Position numbers and translations under genes: made by a program | Notes under the pieces: generated by a model | What the model was told of the DNA's origin: nothing | Database searches by the model: none | What the model saw: only the letters and a program-made list of their open reading frames with translations | Source of the DNA: Actinomadura harenae | Lineage (GTDB): Bacteria; Actinomycetota; Actinomycetes; Streptosporangiales; Streptosporangiaceae | DNA: 64,000 bases | Assembly (NCBI RefSeq): GCF_003696215.1 | Contig: NZ_RFFG01000044.1 | Coordinates: forward strand, 1 to 64,000 | Direction of reading: 5' to 3' | Shown: in pieces, positions 16,956 through 24,863 of the stretch | Numbering within the stretch: the first letter of the stretch is position 1 | How the letters are laid out: every line of letters starts with the position of its first letter

Positions 16956-18143
16956 GTGACCGAGCAGAGCAGCGGGCAGAACGGCGTCGAGTACGACGAG
17001 CGGCTGTGGAACCGGGGCGACGTCGTCCTGCGGTTCCCGGACGAGCGGTCCGTGGGCGAGATCCAGATCGTCGCCGTCGGGAACGAGGACGACGACATCA
17101 CGCTCACGGACGCGCGCGGCGAGGTGACCGTCCCCGCCGGGCACATGGCGTCCCTCGAGATGCCGGACGGCACGTCCGCCGGCGACCTGGCGTTCCTGGA
17201 CGCGCTGCCGGAGGACGCCCTCGCCGGTTTCGCCGCGTCCGGCGTCTCCGCGAAGGGCCTGACGCGGCTCTCGCACCAGAAGGAGCTGTTCCAGGTCGTC
17301 CTGGAGGAGCCCGCCGGAGACGACACCGCCCTCGCCCGCCTCGCCGACCTGCCCGAACTGGAGATCCTCGGCATCGAGGACGACACCAGCCCCGGCCGCT
17401 GGTTCGAGCGCTTCGCCGGGACGGGCCTCATGAACCTGGAGGTCTCCCGCCGCGCCACCGACCTGGACGCCCTCGCCGGAATCGGCTCGATCGACGGGCT
17501 CTACTCGCTGCGCCTGCTCTCCGACGAGCTGAACGCCGAGGGCCTGGAGTCGTTCGGCTCCCTGGACGGCCTGGAGTCCCTCACCATCTGGACGGACACC
17601 CAACTCGAACCGTCCCACTTCGGTTTCATCACCCAACTGCCCGAGCTGGAGGTGCTCGAGGTCAAGTCGGCCGACGGCGGTGACCTCCTCGGCGCCGAGC
17701 AGCTCCTCGGCCTGATCCGCTCGCTACCGGACGTCGAGATCAACGGCCTCTGGTACCCCGCGGAGAAGCTGCCGTCCCTCACCGCCCGCGACATCGCCCA
17801 CGTCGGCGACCAGAACGTCGTCGCGATCGACGACGCGGACGATTTCGACCGGCTCCTGGCCCGCGCCGGGGAACGTCCCGTCCTGGCCTACTTCACGGCC
17901 AAGTGGTGCGGCCCCTGCAAGCAGTTCGGCCCCATCGTCGAACGCTTCGCCGCCGACAACGCCGAACGCCTCTCCACGGCCCGCATCGACATCGACGTGG
18001 CCCCCGAACTAGCCGAACGCTACGAGATCCAGGGCGTCCCAACAGTCCTGGTCATCCGCTCCCGCGAAGTCATAGCCGGCCATGGCGGCTCCCTCCCCCG
18101 CCGAGACCTGGACCACTTCATCAAACACGCCCTGGAACACTGA
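16956..18143 (+). CDS. leucine-rich-repeat-like protein fused to C-terminal thioredoxin
   Basis: Predicted 395-residue cytoplasmic protein; no signal peptide. Residues about 70-270 hold leucine-spaced segments (LPELEILGIED, GLMNLEVS, GLYSLRLLSDELNAEGLESFG, GLESLTIWTD, LPELEVLEVKSA) that resemble a short leucine-rich-repeat solenoid. Residues about 290-395 are a complete thioredoxin fold with WCGPC (Cys318, Cys321), FGPIVERFAADN, the RIDIDVAPELAERYEI strand and cis-Pro in GVPTVLVI. The GTG at 16956 is chosen because the protein reading becomes natural there; GGAG is 11 bases upstream. The fusion suggests the repeat part recruits a partner for disulfide reduction; the partner is unknown. An ASCH-like fragment overlaps its last 23 bases on the other strand. 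Confidence 0.85.
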   Translation: MTEQSSGQNGVEYDERLWNRGDVVLRFPDERSVGEIQIVAVGNEDDDITLTDARGEVTVPAGHMASLEMPDGTSAGDLAFLDALPEDALAGFAASGVSAKGLTRLSHQKELFQVVLEEPAGDDTALARLADLPELEILGIEDDTSPGRWFERFAGTGLMNLEVSRRATDLDALAGIGSIDGLYSLRLLSDELNAEGLESFGSLDGLESLTIWTDTQLEPSHFGFITQLPELEVLEVKSADGGDLLGAEQLLGLIRSLPDVEINGLWYPAEKLPSLTARDIAHVGDQNVVAIDDADDFDRLLARAGERPVLAYFTAKWCGPCKQFGPIVERFAADNAERLSTARIDIDVAPELAERYEIQGVPTVLVIRSREVIAGHGGSLPRRDLDHFIKHALEH

Positions 18144-18231
18144 AGGCCGTCTTGGCACCCGACGCGACGAGGTCGATGTAGCGCCGGTACAGGCGCATCT
18201 CTCGAATGCGCGGGGTGTGGGAGTCGGGCAT
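18121..18231 (-). pseudogene. N-terminal remnant of an ASCH-like domain gene
   Basis: This minus-strand frame of 36 residues contains EMRLYRRYIDLVASGAKT. That string closely resembles the start of ASCH-domain proteins, where a Tyr-x-Asp-Leu/Ile-x2-Gly-x-Lys-Thr motif precedes a glutamate-arginine strand. After the Lys-Thr the similarity stops abruptly, and the frame continues for 8 residues into the antisense of the thioredoxin gene end before a stop. No continuation was found nearby. I read this as the 5' piece of a gene cut off by a deletion or rearrangement at about 18147. Recognition rests on motif memory alone. Confidence 0.45.
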
Positions 18232-18261
18232 GGGCGCAGTTTCACAGGGAAGGGGGCAGGC

Positions 18262-18840
18262 ATGGGCAAGGTTGTTGCTTTGGAGCAGGTGACGTTGGAC
18301 GGGGTCATGCAGGCTCCCGGGCATCCCGATGAGGATCCGCGGGGTGGGTTCCGGCATGGGGGGTGGGCCGTCGAGCGGCAGGATCCGGCGATGCGGCGGG
18401 CCATGGGGGCGCGGATGTCGGACGCCTGGTCGCTGCTGGTGGGGCGGGTGACGTACGCGCGGTTCTTCGACTACTGGCCCAGGCAGCCGCCGAATCCGAT
18501 CACCGAGGCGTTCGAGCGCGTCCAGAAGTACGTGGTGTCGACGACGATAACGGAGCCGCTGCCGTGGGCGGGGTCGACGCTGCTGGACGACGACGGGGCC
18601 GCGGCCGTCGCGGAGCTGAAGGGGCGTCTGGACGAGAACCTGGTGATCTTCGGGAGCGGGGGGCTCGTCCGGTCGCTGCTGCCGTACGAGATGGTGCTGA
18701 TGATCCACCCGATCCTGCTCGGCTCGGGGTTCCGGCTGTTCGCGGACGAGGGGGACGCGCTGACCGCGTTCGACCTGGTCGCGTCGGAGGTCACCGGCGG
18801 CGGCGTCCTCATCGGCACGTACCGGCTCGCGCAAGGGTGA
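18262..18840 (+). CDS. dihydrofolate-reductase-like (RibD C-terminal) protein
   Basis: Predicted 192-residue protein of the DHFR/RibD-C superfamily, which uses NADPH to reduce pterin- or flavin-precursor-like substrates. It has the N-terminal VVALEQVTLDGVMQAPG, the Arg/Thr NADPH-binding GRVTYARFFDYWP, VVSTTI, the VIFGSGGLVRSLLPYEMV glycine motif and IHPILLGSGFRLFADE. These are the usual blocks of stand-alone dihydrofolate reductase family proteins abundant in actinobacteria. Real folate activity is doubtful, since the classical Asp/Glu is not obvious. AGGGGGCAGG precedes the ATG at 18262. A hairpin terminator begins at its stop codon. Confidence 0.88.
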   Translation: MGKVVALEQVTLDGVMQAPGHPDEDPRGGFRHGGWAVERQDPAMRRAMGARMSDAWSLLVGRVTYARFFDYWPRQPPNPITEAFERVQKYVVSTTITEPLPWAGSTLLDDDGAAAVAELKGRLDENLVIFGSGGLVRSLLPYEMVLMIHPILLGSGFRLFADEGDALTAFDLVASEVTGGGVLIGTYRLAQG

Positions 18841-18867
18841 AGGCCCGTCGCGGGGCGGCGGGCCTTC
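18839..18867. terminator. bidirectional terminator hairpin
   Basis: Arms GAAGGCCCG (18839-18847) and CGGGCCTTC (18859-18867) are perfectly complementary around an 11-base loop. The hairpin lies exactly between the convergent stops of the DHFR-like gene and the TPR gene. No U-tract follows, as is common in GC-rich actinobacteria. Confidence 0.75.
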
Positions 18868-18870
18868 GGA

Positions 18871-19230
18871 TCAGTCGGCGAGGTTCGCGGCGGTCACCGA
18901 GACCTCGATCTCCTCGGACGGTGTGACGCCCATCGCGACGGCCAGCTTGCGGTAGCGGGCCGCCTCGTCGGGGCGGTTGCGGCGCTCGAGCGTGCGCGCG
19001 AGGGCCTCGTGGGCCCAGCCGTTGCCCGGGTCGATGTCGAGGACGCGGCGGAACGCGTCCTCGGCGCGGCCGAGCTGGGCGCTGTGGAAGTACGCGCGGG
19101 CGAGGAGCTCGGCGACGGCGCCGTTGCCGGGCTCGGCCTCGGCGACCGGGGCCAGGAGGCGGGACGCCGAGATGTAGTCCCGCGCGTCGAAGAACATCTG
19201 AGCGCGCTGGAACTCGTCGTAGGTGTTCAT
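18871..19230 (-). CDS. TPR-repeat protein
   Basis: Predicted 119-residue soluble helical protein with about three tetratricopeptide repeats. The segments are FDARDYISASRLLAPVAEAEPGN, VAELLARAYFHSAQLGRAEDAFRRVLDIDPGN and WAHEALARTLERRNRPDEAARYRKLA, with the characteristic Ala-Tyr/Ala-Asp-Pro spacing. Such small proteins act as protein-binding adaptors. The ATG at 19230 follows GGAGGAGCGGA and is preferred to an upstream extension to 19371. No partner is suggested by the context. Confidence 0.85.
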   Translation of the reverse strand: MNTYDEFQRAQMFFDARDYISASRLLAPVAEAEPGNGAVAELLARAYFHSAQLGRAEDAFRRVLDIDPGNGWAHEALARTLERRNRPDEAARYRKLAVAMGVTPSEEIEVSVTAANLAD

Positions 19231-19285
19231 TCCGCTCCTCCCGGTCTCACTGTTCGTTGAACCTTCAACCAGAAGGGTCCGGCTT

Positions 19286-20698
19286 TCATTCCACGGCCAC
19301 GTCGCGGAAGGAGAGTTGCGGTCCGTCCTGCCCGGCGGGCTTGACGCGGCCCAGGTAGAGGTACCTCCCACGGTAGGACGTGTCGGACACGGTCAGGCCC
19401 GGCCCGCCCTCGCGCCCGGCGCTGATCGTCCACGGGGTGACGGTCACCCGCAGGCCCGCCGTGGTGCCCGGGCGGGTGATCGGCGGGGTCCGGACGGACG
19501 CCATCAGCCGGTGCTCCTTGTAGAGGTCGAGGCGTCCGTCCTGGCGGAGGACCAGGTCGTAGCCGCCGGTCCGCGCCTCGTACGGGTCGTCGGTCGGGGA
19601 CGAGAACTGGATCGCGGCGGCGTCGGCCCTCCGGCCGCTGAGCCGGTCGAACCGGACGGTCGCGCTCAGCATGAAGGAACGGCCCAGTGTCGCCCAGCCC
19701 TGCCGGGTGAACAGGTCGGCGCGGCCGTACGGGATCGTCCACCAGTCGGGGCCGGTGAACCGTCCGCGCTGGTAGAGGGCCATGGCGGCGGCGGTCTGGT
19801 CCTGGCCCATGTGGCCGGGCGCGTACGTCCCGGCGGCGAACGGGTCGGACGTCCGGCGGTAGCGGGATCCGTGCAGGTAGACGGGGTCGTCGGTGTCGAT
19901 GCCGCGCACGCCGATCCGGTACAGCCGGTCGCGGCGCGTCTGCGACTCGACGTTGAAACAGGCCACGACCAGCCCCGCGCGGGCGTACCCGGCGATCAAC
20001 GCGTCCGGGAGCCCGGAGTTGACCGAGACCCGGTGGATCCCCGCCCTCTCGATCTGCTCGGGCGGCACGGCCTGGCTTTCGTTGCCGACGAGGAGCTGCG
20101 CGGTGATGCCCGCCTTCCGGGCCGCGACGGCGTCCGCGAGCCGGTCCGTCTGCATCTGGACGTTCCCGGTGAGGTGGCGCGCGACGACGTGGTCGATGAC
20201 CAGGCGGGCCGCGCGGGAGTCCTTCGGGTGGGCGAGGAGCTGCTTGCGCTTGGCGTACTTCGCGAGCACCTCGTCCAGGAGGAGCGGGTGGGTGTCCTTG
20301 GCCGTCCCGCCGAACCAGGCGTGCGCGTCGATCCGGAGCTTCTTGAACCGGCCGCTCGTCCGGGAGCCGACGCGTCCGTGCGACGGGGTGATGCGGTCGA
20401 CGGTCGGGTCGTGCCAGACGCCGCCGACGCCGTCCTTGAGCACCTGGACGTCGAACTCCAGCAGGTCGGCGTCCGGGTCGCGGATCCCCGCCTCGAACGC
20501 CGTGGCCGTGTTCTCCGGCGCGAGGAACGAGCCGGACGCCCGGTGCGCGATGAAGAACCGCTGCGGTAGCCGGAACCCGCCGCCGGCCTGCGCGGCGGCC
20601 CCGGGACGGACCTCGGCGGCGACCTCCGCGCGCGTCGGGTGTGACCAGGTTGGGACAAGCACGACGGCCGTCGCGGCGGCGGCCAGGGGGCGGCGCAT
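19286..20698 (-). CDS. secreted glycerophosphodiester phosphodiesterase with C-terminal lectin-like domain
   Basis: Predicted 470-residue exported enzyme that would hydrolyse glycerophosphodiesters. A signal peptide (RRPLAAAATAVVLVPTW) is followed by a GDPD barrel. The barrel has FIAHRASGSFLAPENTATAF (catalytic His/Arg, Glu), LLEFDVQVLKDGVGGVWHDP (metal Glu/Asp and catalytic His) and a C-terminal GIDTDDPVYL strand. The last ~170 residues form a beta-rich segment (FMLSATVRFDRLSG, GYDLVLRQDGRLDLYKE, LRVTVTPWTIS) like concanavalin-type laminin-G folds, perhaps binding teichoic acid or glycans. The ATG at 20698 has GAGG 6 bases upstream and is preferred to 20734. It may recycle phosphate from wall polymers. 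Confidence 0.86.
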   Translation of the reverse strand: MRRPLAAAATAVVLVPTWSHPTRAEVAAEVRPGAAAQAGGGFRLPQRFFIAHRASGSFLAPENTATAFEAGIRDPDADLLEFDVQVLKDGVGGVWHDPTVDRITPSHGRVGSRTSGRFKKLRIDAHAWFGGTAKDTHPLLLDEVLAKYAKRKQLLAHPKDSRAARLVIDHVVARHLTGNVQMQTDRLADAVAARKAGITAQLLVGNESQAVPPEQIERAGIHRVSVNSGLPDALIAGYARAGLVVACFNVESQTRRDRLYRIGVRGIDTDDPVYLHGSRYRRTSDPFAAGTYAPGHMGQDQTAAAMALYQRGRFTGPDWWTIPYGRADLFTRQGWATLGRSFMLSATVRFDRLSGRRADAAAIQFSSPTDDPYEARTGGYDLVLRQDGRLDLYKEHRLMASVRTPPITRPGTTAGLRVTVTPWTISAGREGGPGLTVSDTSYRGRYLYLGRVKPAGQDGPQLSFRDVAVE

Positions 20699-20879
20699 GG
20701 CGAACCTCGCTGGTGGGGGGCGCGTGATCCGCAACCTACTGACCCCGAGTGATCGTCTGATGTCATTCAGGTGAACTCGACCGCTATGCCCGCTCTTTCA
20801 CCTTCGCCCGTGTAGGCCCGGGATTTCAGTTAGATGTGCCCCACGTTCGTCCACCACACCCGCACCCCGAAGGAGCTCG

Positions 20880-21161
20880 ATGCGCACAAGGCTGCTCGTC
20901 ACCGCCGCCACCGGCCTCATGGCCACCGGCGTCGTCACCGGCGTGACCGCCGCCTCCGCGAACGCCGCCCCGGCGCCCGCGCCGACGGTGTCCGCCGCCC
21001 GCTGCCACTCCCACAAGGTCCACCAGCACTGGGAGTGCGTCACGCCGGGCTCGTACTGCCCGAAGGCGGCGCACCTGCGCTACGGGTACGCGTACAAGAC
21101 GGGCAAGCGGTACCGGTGCGTCCGGTACACCAACGGCCAGTGGCGCTGGAAGCGCGGCTGA
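20880..21161 (+). CDS. small secreted cysteine-containing protein
   Basis: Predicted 93-residue exported protein. A signal peptide (LLVTAATGLMATGVVTGVTAASANA) is probably cut after ANA. The mature ~63 residues are basic and aromatic, with four cysteines in the pattern RCHSH, WECVTPGSYCPKAA and YRCVRY, likely two disulfides, ending QWRWKRG. I do not recognise a family. Size and composition fit a small secreted binding or antimicrobial-like protein, but that is a guess. GGAG lies 6 bases before the ATG. A terminator hairpin follows 32 bases after the stop. Confidence 0.78.
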   Translation: MRTRLLVTAATGLMATGVVTGVTAASANAAPAPAPTVSAARCHSHKVHQHWECVTPGSYCPKAAHLRYGYAYKTGKRYRCVRYTNGQWRWKRG

Positions 21162-21193
21162 CCGTCCGCCCGGGCTCCCACGCTTGACGAGCG

Positions 21194-21218
21194 CCGCCCC
21201 GGCCTCATGCCGGGGCGG
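21194..21218 (+). terminator. terminator hairpin
   Basis: Ten-base perfect arms CCGCCCCGGC (21194-21203) and GCCGGGGCGG (21209-21218) enclose the loop CTCAT. The hairpin lies 32 bases after the small secreted protein gene. Confidence 0.8.
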
Positions 21219-21359
21219 TCCTCCATGCCGAGTTCGATGCCCGTTCGTTCTGGGACGGGGGCGCCGGGCGGTGTGCGGGGGACGGTGGAGGGCGATCGCG
21301 TCCGGCCGCCGGGCAGCAGGGTCCGGCGGGACGCCGGTATCCCGCCCCCGGGAGGAGCG

Positions 21360-22319
21360 TTGCGTACCCACCACTTCGCCGCCGTCGCCGCCGTCGCGGC
21401 ACTCGCGGGCGGTGTCTTCGGCTATCTCGTCCATCCCTCGTCCGGTTCGGCGGAGCCCGCCGTCCCCGTCGCGGCGCCCACGCACTCGTCCGGGACGCTG
21501 CACGTCGCGCTGAACATGCCCGCCTCCGACCGGGCGCGCGCCGGCTCCCTGGGCTTCACCCTCTTCGACGTCGGCCCGGGCGAGGTCGGGTCGCTGCCGG
21601 ACGGCGGCCGCGCGCTGGTCTGGGTCGGGAACACCACGTGCGGCGGCTTCGACCTGTCCGCGGACGACTTCGGCTCGACCGTCCGGCGCCTCGCCCGCGA
21701 CCCGCGCGTGTACGGCTGGTACCTGTCGGACGAGCCGAACCCCGCCGAATGCCCCGGGATCGTCGGGCAGATCCGCGAGCGCGCCGACCTGATCCACCGG
21801 TACGCGCCGGGCCAGAAGGCGTTCGCGTCGCTCACCGACTGGACGATGACGCCGCTCGAGCCGTCCGCGACGCACCTCGACCTCATCGGCCTGGACCCGT
21901 ATCCGTGCAGGTCGGACACGTCGGGCTGCGACCCGAAGGCGGTAGGGACGATGGTCGCGCAGGCCGAACGCGCCGGGTTCGCGCGGGCGATGATGGTGCC
22001 GGTGATCCAGACGTTCGGGCAGGCGTGCAGCTCGGGCGAGAAGAACTGGAGGCTGCCGACGTCCGGGCAGCTCACGAGCCTCCTCCGGCAGTGGGACGCG
22101 CTGCTGCCGCACCCCGCGTTCGACATCAGCTACTCGTGGGGCCACCAGTCCGACTGGGCGTGCCCGACGCTCGCGGACTCCCCCGGCCTCCAGCAGGTCA
22201 TGAAGCTCCACAACACCCGCCCGTCGCACCGCCCGCCGTCCTCACCCGCCCCGCCCCCCACGGATCCGACAACACCGCCGAGTTGCCCCGCGACGCCCGG
22301 CGGGCAGGATGGGGCGTGA
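21360..22319 (+). CDS. secreted TIM-barrel-like protein of unknown function
   Basis: Predicted 319-residue exported protein. I assign a TTG start at 21360 because GGGAGGAG lies just before it and the translation immediately becomes a signal/anchor sequence (HHFAAVAAVAALAGGVFGYLV). Further upstream in-frame starts give only low-complexity sequence. The mature part has motifs of a glycoside-hydrolase-like barrel: RVYGWYLSDEPNP (candidate catalytic Asp-Glu), FASLTDWTM, HLDLIGLDPYPC and PVIQTFGQACSS. It ends in a Pro/Ser/Thr-rich tail. The Asp-Glu-Pro strand end and the GLDPYP strand recall families whose catalytic carboxylates sit at the ends of strands 4 and 7. Activity is unproven. Confidence 0.75.
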   Translation: MRTHHFAAVAAVAALAGGVFGYLVHPSSGSAEPAVPVAAPTHSSGTLHVALNMPASDRARAGSLGFTLFDVGPGEVGSLPDGGRALVWVGNTTCGGFDLSADDFGSTVRRLARDPRVYGWYLSDEPNPAECPGIVGQIRERADLIHRYAPGQKAFASLTDWTMTPLEPSATHLDLIGLDPYPCRSDTSGCDPKAVGTMVAQAERAGFARAMMVPVIQTFGQACSSGEKNWRLPTSGQLTSLLRQWDALLPHPAFDISYSWGHQSDWACPTLADSPGLQQVMKLHNTRPSHRPPSSPAPPPTDPTTPPSCPATPGGQDGA

Positions 22320-22339
22320 TCTCACCGGAAGGGGCTCCC

Positions 22340-23275
22340 ATGATCGAGAAGTCGGACGTCCGCGCCGCCGCCGCCCGGATCGCCGGGCATGTCCGGCGGA
22401 CGCCGGTGCTGGAGAGCGACGCGTTCGGCGTCCCGCTGTGGCTGAAGCTGGAGCAGACGCAGCACGGCGGGTCGTTCAAGGCGCGCGGCGCGTTCAACCG
22501 GCTGCTCGCCGCCGCCGAGCGGGGCGCCCTCCCGGCGGCGGGGGCGGTCACGGCGTCCGGGGGCAACGCCGGGCTCGGCGTCGCGTACGCCGCCGGGACG
22601 CTCGGGGTGCCCGCGCGGGTGTTCCTGCCGCGCACCGCGCCCGCGGTGAAGGTCGAGCGGCTGCGGGCGCTCGGCGCGGACGTCCGTCCCGTCGGGGAGA
22701 AGTACGCGGACGCGCAGGAGGCCGCGCTCAAGGACGCCGCCGACACCGGCGCGCTGTTCTGCCACGCCTACGACCAGCCGGAGGTCTGCGCGGGGCAGGG
22801 CACGATCGGGCTGGAGCTGCTGGAGCAGACCGGCGGCGCGTTCGACACGGCGCTGGTCGTGGTCGGCGGCGGGGGCCTGATGGCCGGGATCGCGACCGCG
22901 CTGGACGGCGCGGCGCGGGTCGTCGCGGTCGAGCCGGAACGCTGCCCGACCCTGCGCACGGCCCTCGACCAGGACGGACCGGCGACCGTGGACGTGTCCG
23001 GGGTGGCGGCCGACTCGCTCGGCGCGTCCCGGATCGGCGAGATCGCGTTCGCGGTGGCGCGCCGGACGGGCGTCGCGTCCGTCCTGGTGCCGGACGAGGC
23101 GATCGTCGCGGCGCGGCGGACGCTGTGGGAGCGGCACCGGCTCGTCGCCGAGCACGGCACGGCCGCCGCGCTCGCGGCCCTTCTGACCGGGGCGTACACC
23201 CCCGCGCCGGGCGAGCGGACCGCGGTCGTGGTGTGCGGCGCGAACACCGATCCGTCCGATCTGGTGACCCGGTAG
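22340..23275 (+). CDS. PLP-dependent threonine/serine dehydratase family protein
   Basis: Predicted 311-residue fold-type II PLP enzyme that would deaminate or racemise Ser/Thr-type amino acids. Lys47 in GGSFKARGAFN is the Schiff-base residue. SGGNAGLGVAYAA contacts the cofactor phosphate and VVVGGGGLMAGIATAL is the glycine loop. No ACT domain follows, so it is the short form (biodegradative-type or serine racemase-like). The ATG at 22340 follows GGAAGGGG and lies 20 bases after the preceding stop. Which substrate it uses is not evident. It is followed closely by an isochorismatase-family gene on the same strand. Confidence 0.88.
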   Translation: MIEKSDVRAAAARIAGHVRRTPVLESDAFGVPLWLKLEQTQHGGSFKARGAFNRLLAAAERGALPAAGAVTASGGNAGLGVAYAAGTLGVPARVFLPRTAPAVKVERLRALGADVRPVGEKYADAQEAALKDAADTGALFCHAYDQPEVCAGQGTIGLELLEQTGGAFDTALVVVGGGGLMAGIATALDGAARVVAVEPERCPTLRTALDQDGPATVDVSGVAADSLGASRIGEIAFAVARRTGVASVLVPDEAIVAARRTLWERHRLVAEHGTAAALAALLTGAYTPAPGERTAVVVCGANTDPSDLVTR

Positions 23276-23290
23276 GACTCTCATGCCACC

Positions 23291-23842
23291 ATGGCCGACA
23301 TGAGTGAACTCTCTTTGACTCCTGAGCGGACGGCCCTGGTCGCGGTCGACCTCATGGAGCGGATCGTCGCGCTGCCGACCGCCCCGCACGACGGCCGCGA
23401 CGTCCTCACCCGTTCCGTCGAGATCGCGGACGCCCTGCGCGAGGCGGGCGGGACGGTCGCCTGGGTCCGGGCCGAGCGCCCGAACGTGGACGAGCAGCCG
23501 CCCGGCAGCGGCCTGTGCCCGGAGATCACGGTCGCCGCGTCCGACCTGGAGGTCGTGAAGGGGACGTGGGGCTCGTTCCAGAACACCGGACTTGAGGCGG
23601 CGCTGCGGGAGCGCGGCGTCGACACGATCATCCTCACCGGCATCGTGACCAACTTCGGCGTCGAGTCCACCGGACGGGCCGCCGACGACGCCGGGTTCCG
23701 GACGGTCTTCGTCGAGGACGCCATGACCGGCCTGGACGCGCACGCGCACGAGTTCGCCGTGGACTACGTCTTCCCGAGGCTGGGCCAGGTGGCGTCCACT
23801 GGGGAAACCCTCAGGGTCATTGCTTGCTCGCTTGCGCGATAA
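23291..23842 (+). CDS. isochorismatase-family hydrolase lacking the usual cysteine
   Basis: Predicted 183-residue member of the isochorismatase/nicotinamidase superfamily. The catalytic Asp is in LVAVDLMER and Lys in LEVVKGTWGSF. The nucleophile block reads ILTGIVTNFGVESTGRAADDAG, where the Cys of cysteine hydrolases (TNxCVxxT) is Gly. True isochorismatases also carry Gly at this point, so the protein could be an isochorismatase-like vinyl-ether hydrolase or inactive. The substrate is unknown. It starts 15 bases after the dehydratase stop, so the two may be one operon. A second ATG at 23300 is possible. Confidence 0.84.
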   Translation: MADMSELSLTPERTALVAVDLMERIVALPTAPHDGRDVLTRSVEIADALREAGGTVAWVRAERPNVDEQPPGSGLCPEITVAASDLEVVKGTWGSFQNTGLEAALRERGVDTIILTGIVTNFGVESTGRAADDAGFRTVFVEDAMTGLDAHAHEFAVDYVFPRLGQVASTGETLRVIACSLAR

Positions 23843-23883
23843 CTTTAGAGTAGGGGGAAACACCCTGGAAGGAGTTGGGCGCC

Positions 23884-24180
23884 ATGACTGGTGAGCTGTC
23901 GCCGTCCCACTGGCTGATCGTGATCATCGTTGCTCTGCTGCTGTTCGGCTCGGCGAAGCTGCCCAAGATGGCACGCTCGCTCGGACAGTCCGCACGCATC
24001 CTCAAGGCCGAGATGAACGGCCTGCACGACAAGGACAAGGAGAAGGACGGGGACGCCCCCGCGTCCCCGTCCTCCCAGAGCACCGGGTCCCCTCAGCAGA
24101 TCGCCGAGGCCGCTCCCCCGGTGGCCGAGGCCCCGCGCCTGGTCCGCCAGGACGGCCAGGCCGTCGACCAGCAGCGCTGA
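23884..24180 (+). CDS. tatA: twin-arginine translocase subunit TatA
   Basis: Predicted 98-residue pore-forming component of the Tat export system for folded proteins. It has a short N-out segment, a transmembrane helix (WLIVIIVALLLFGSAKL) with the FGSAKLPKMARSLG hinge and amphipathic helix typical of TatA. A Lys/Asp/Glu-rich soluble tail follows, then a Pro/Ala-rich end. GGAAGGAG stands 9 bases before the ATG at 23884; the TTG at 23875 would have no spacing. tatC is not adjacent. TatA and TatB are hard to separate, but this length and helix fit TatA. An AT-rich promoter-like stretch lies near 23842-23856. Confidence 0.9.
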   Translation: MTGELSPSHWLIVIIVALLLFGSAKLPKMARSLGQSARILKAEMNGLHDKDKEKDGDAPASPSSQSTGSPQQIAEAAPPVAEAPRLVRQDGQAVDQQR

Positions 24181-24187
24181 GCGCGGC

Positions 24188-24262
24188 CGCTCCCGCCGGG
24201 CCCACTCCTGTCGAGCCCGCTCCTGCCGGGCCCGCTCCTGCCGGCCCGTTGCGTCCCGGCCC
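24188..24262. repeat. five tandem 15-bp repeats between tatA and a minus-strand gene
   Basis: Five 15-base units start at 24188, 24203, 24218, 24233 and 24248. The consensus is CGCTCCTGCCGGGCC, with units three and four differing at only two bases. The array fills the whole gap between the convergent stops. It has no stop codon in several frames but encodes no gene. A terminator role through local GC hairpins is possible. Confidence 0.88.
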
Positions 24263-24264
24263 GT

Positions 24265-24603
24265 CTAGCGCGGGTCGGGACGGCTGCGGGTGATGATCCA
24301 GTCGACCGTGTGCTGCGTGCGGGTGATGCGCCGGCGGACGCTCGGCTTGGCCGCCGTCGCCGGGGCGACGACGACGCGTCCGGCCGGAGGGACGGCCATC
24401 CGGGTGGGCGCCCCCGCGCTCTCCGCCGCGGCCTCGGCCAGCGCGGACAGCAGGCGCGCCGCGCGGGCCAGCTCGCGCAGCGCCTCGGCCTCGCCCCCCG
24501 CGGTCTCCGCCGTCAGCGCGGCCGAGTACAGCGCCTCGACCTCCGCCATCCGTACTCCGAGCGTCAGTGTGGCGGCGTCCGTGCCCCTCTTCGCCTGCCT
24601 CAT
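24265..24603 (-). CDS. hypothetical helical protein
   Basis: Predicted 112-residue protein with no recognised domain. The central part is a long Ala/Glu-rich helix pair (MAEVEALYSAALTAETAG, then AEALRELARAARLLSALAEAAAES). The C-terminus is basic (KPSVRRRITRTQHTVDWIITRSRP). It might be a small DNA- or membrane-associated regulator. The reading looks protein-like, unlike the opposite-strand alternatives. The ATG at 24603 is my choice; an extension to 24672 exists, and the ribosome site is weak. It is divergent from the ArsR/Mg2+-ATPase pair. Confidence 0.6.
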   Translation of the reverse strand: MRQAKRGTDAATLTLGVRMAEVEALYSAALTAETAGGEAEALRELARAARLLSALAEAAAESAGAPTRMAVPPAGRVVVAPATAAKPSVRRRITRTQHTVDWIITRSRPDPR

Positions 24604-24863
24604 GCTCAGTGCTGCTCCCCTCCGCGTTCCCCGTGGGTCCACCAGTCTCTCCGCGATCAAATGCTTGCGCAATCGCTTAAATGTACTCGCCTGTTACCCC
24701 CTTTGATGCGCGGCATGCCCCGGAGGTTGGCCCCACGGACCTTCTCTCCGGCGGGAACACGGGCGATTTGGATACCCTCGTACCTGAGGCGGCGCCCGCG
24801 CGGCGTCCGCCCAGGAACGGCCCCGCGCACGGGCGGGGCCACAGGCGAAGGGGAGGCGCACCG

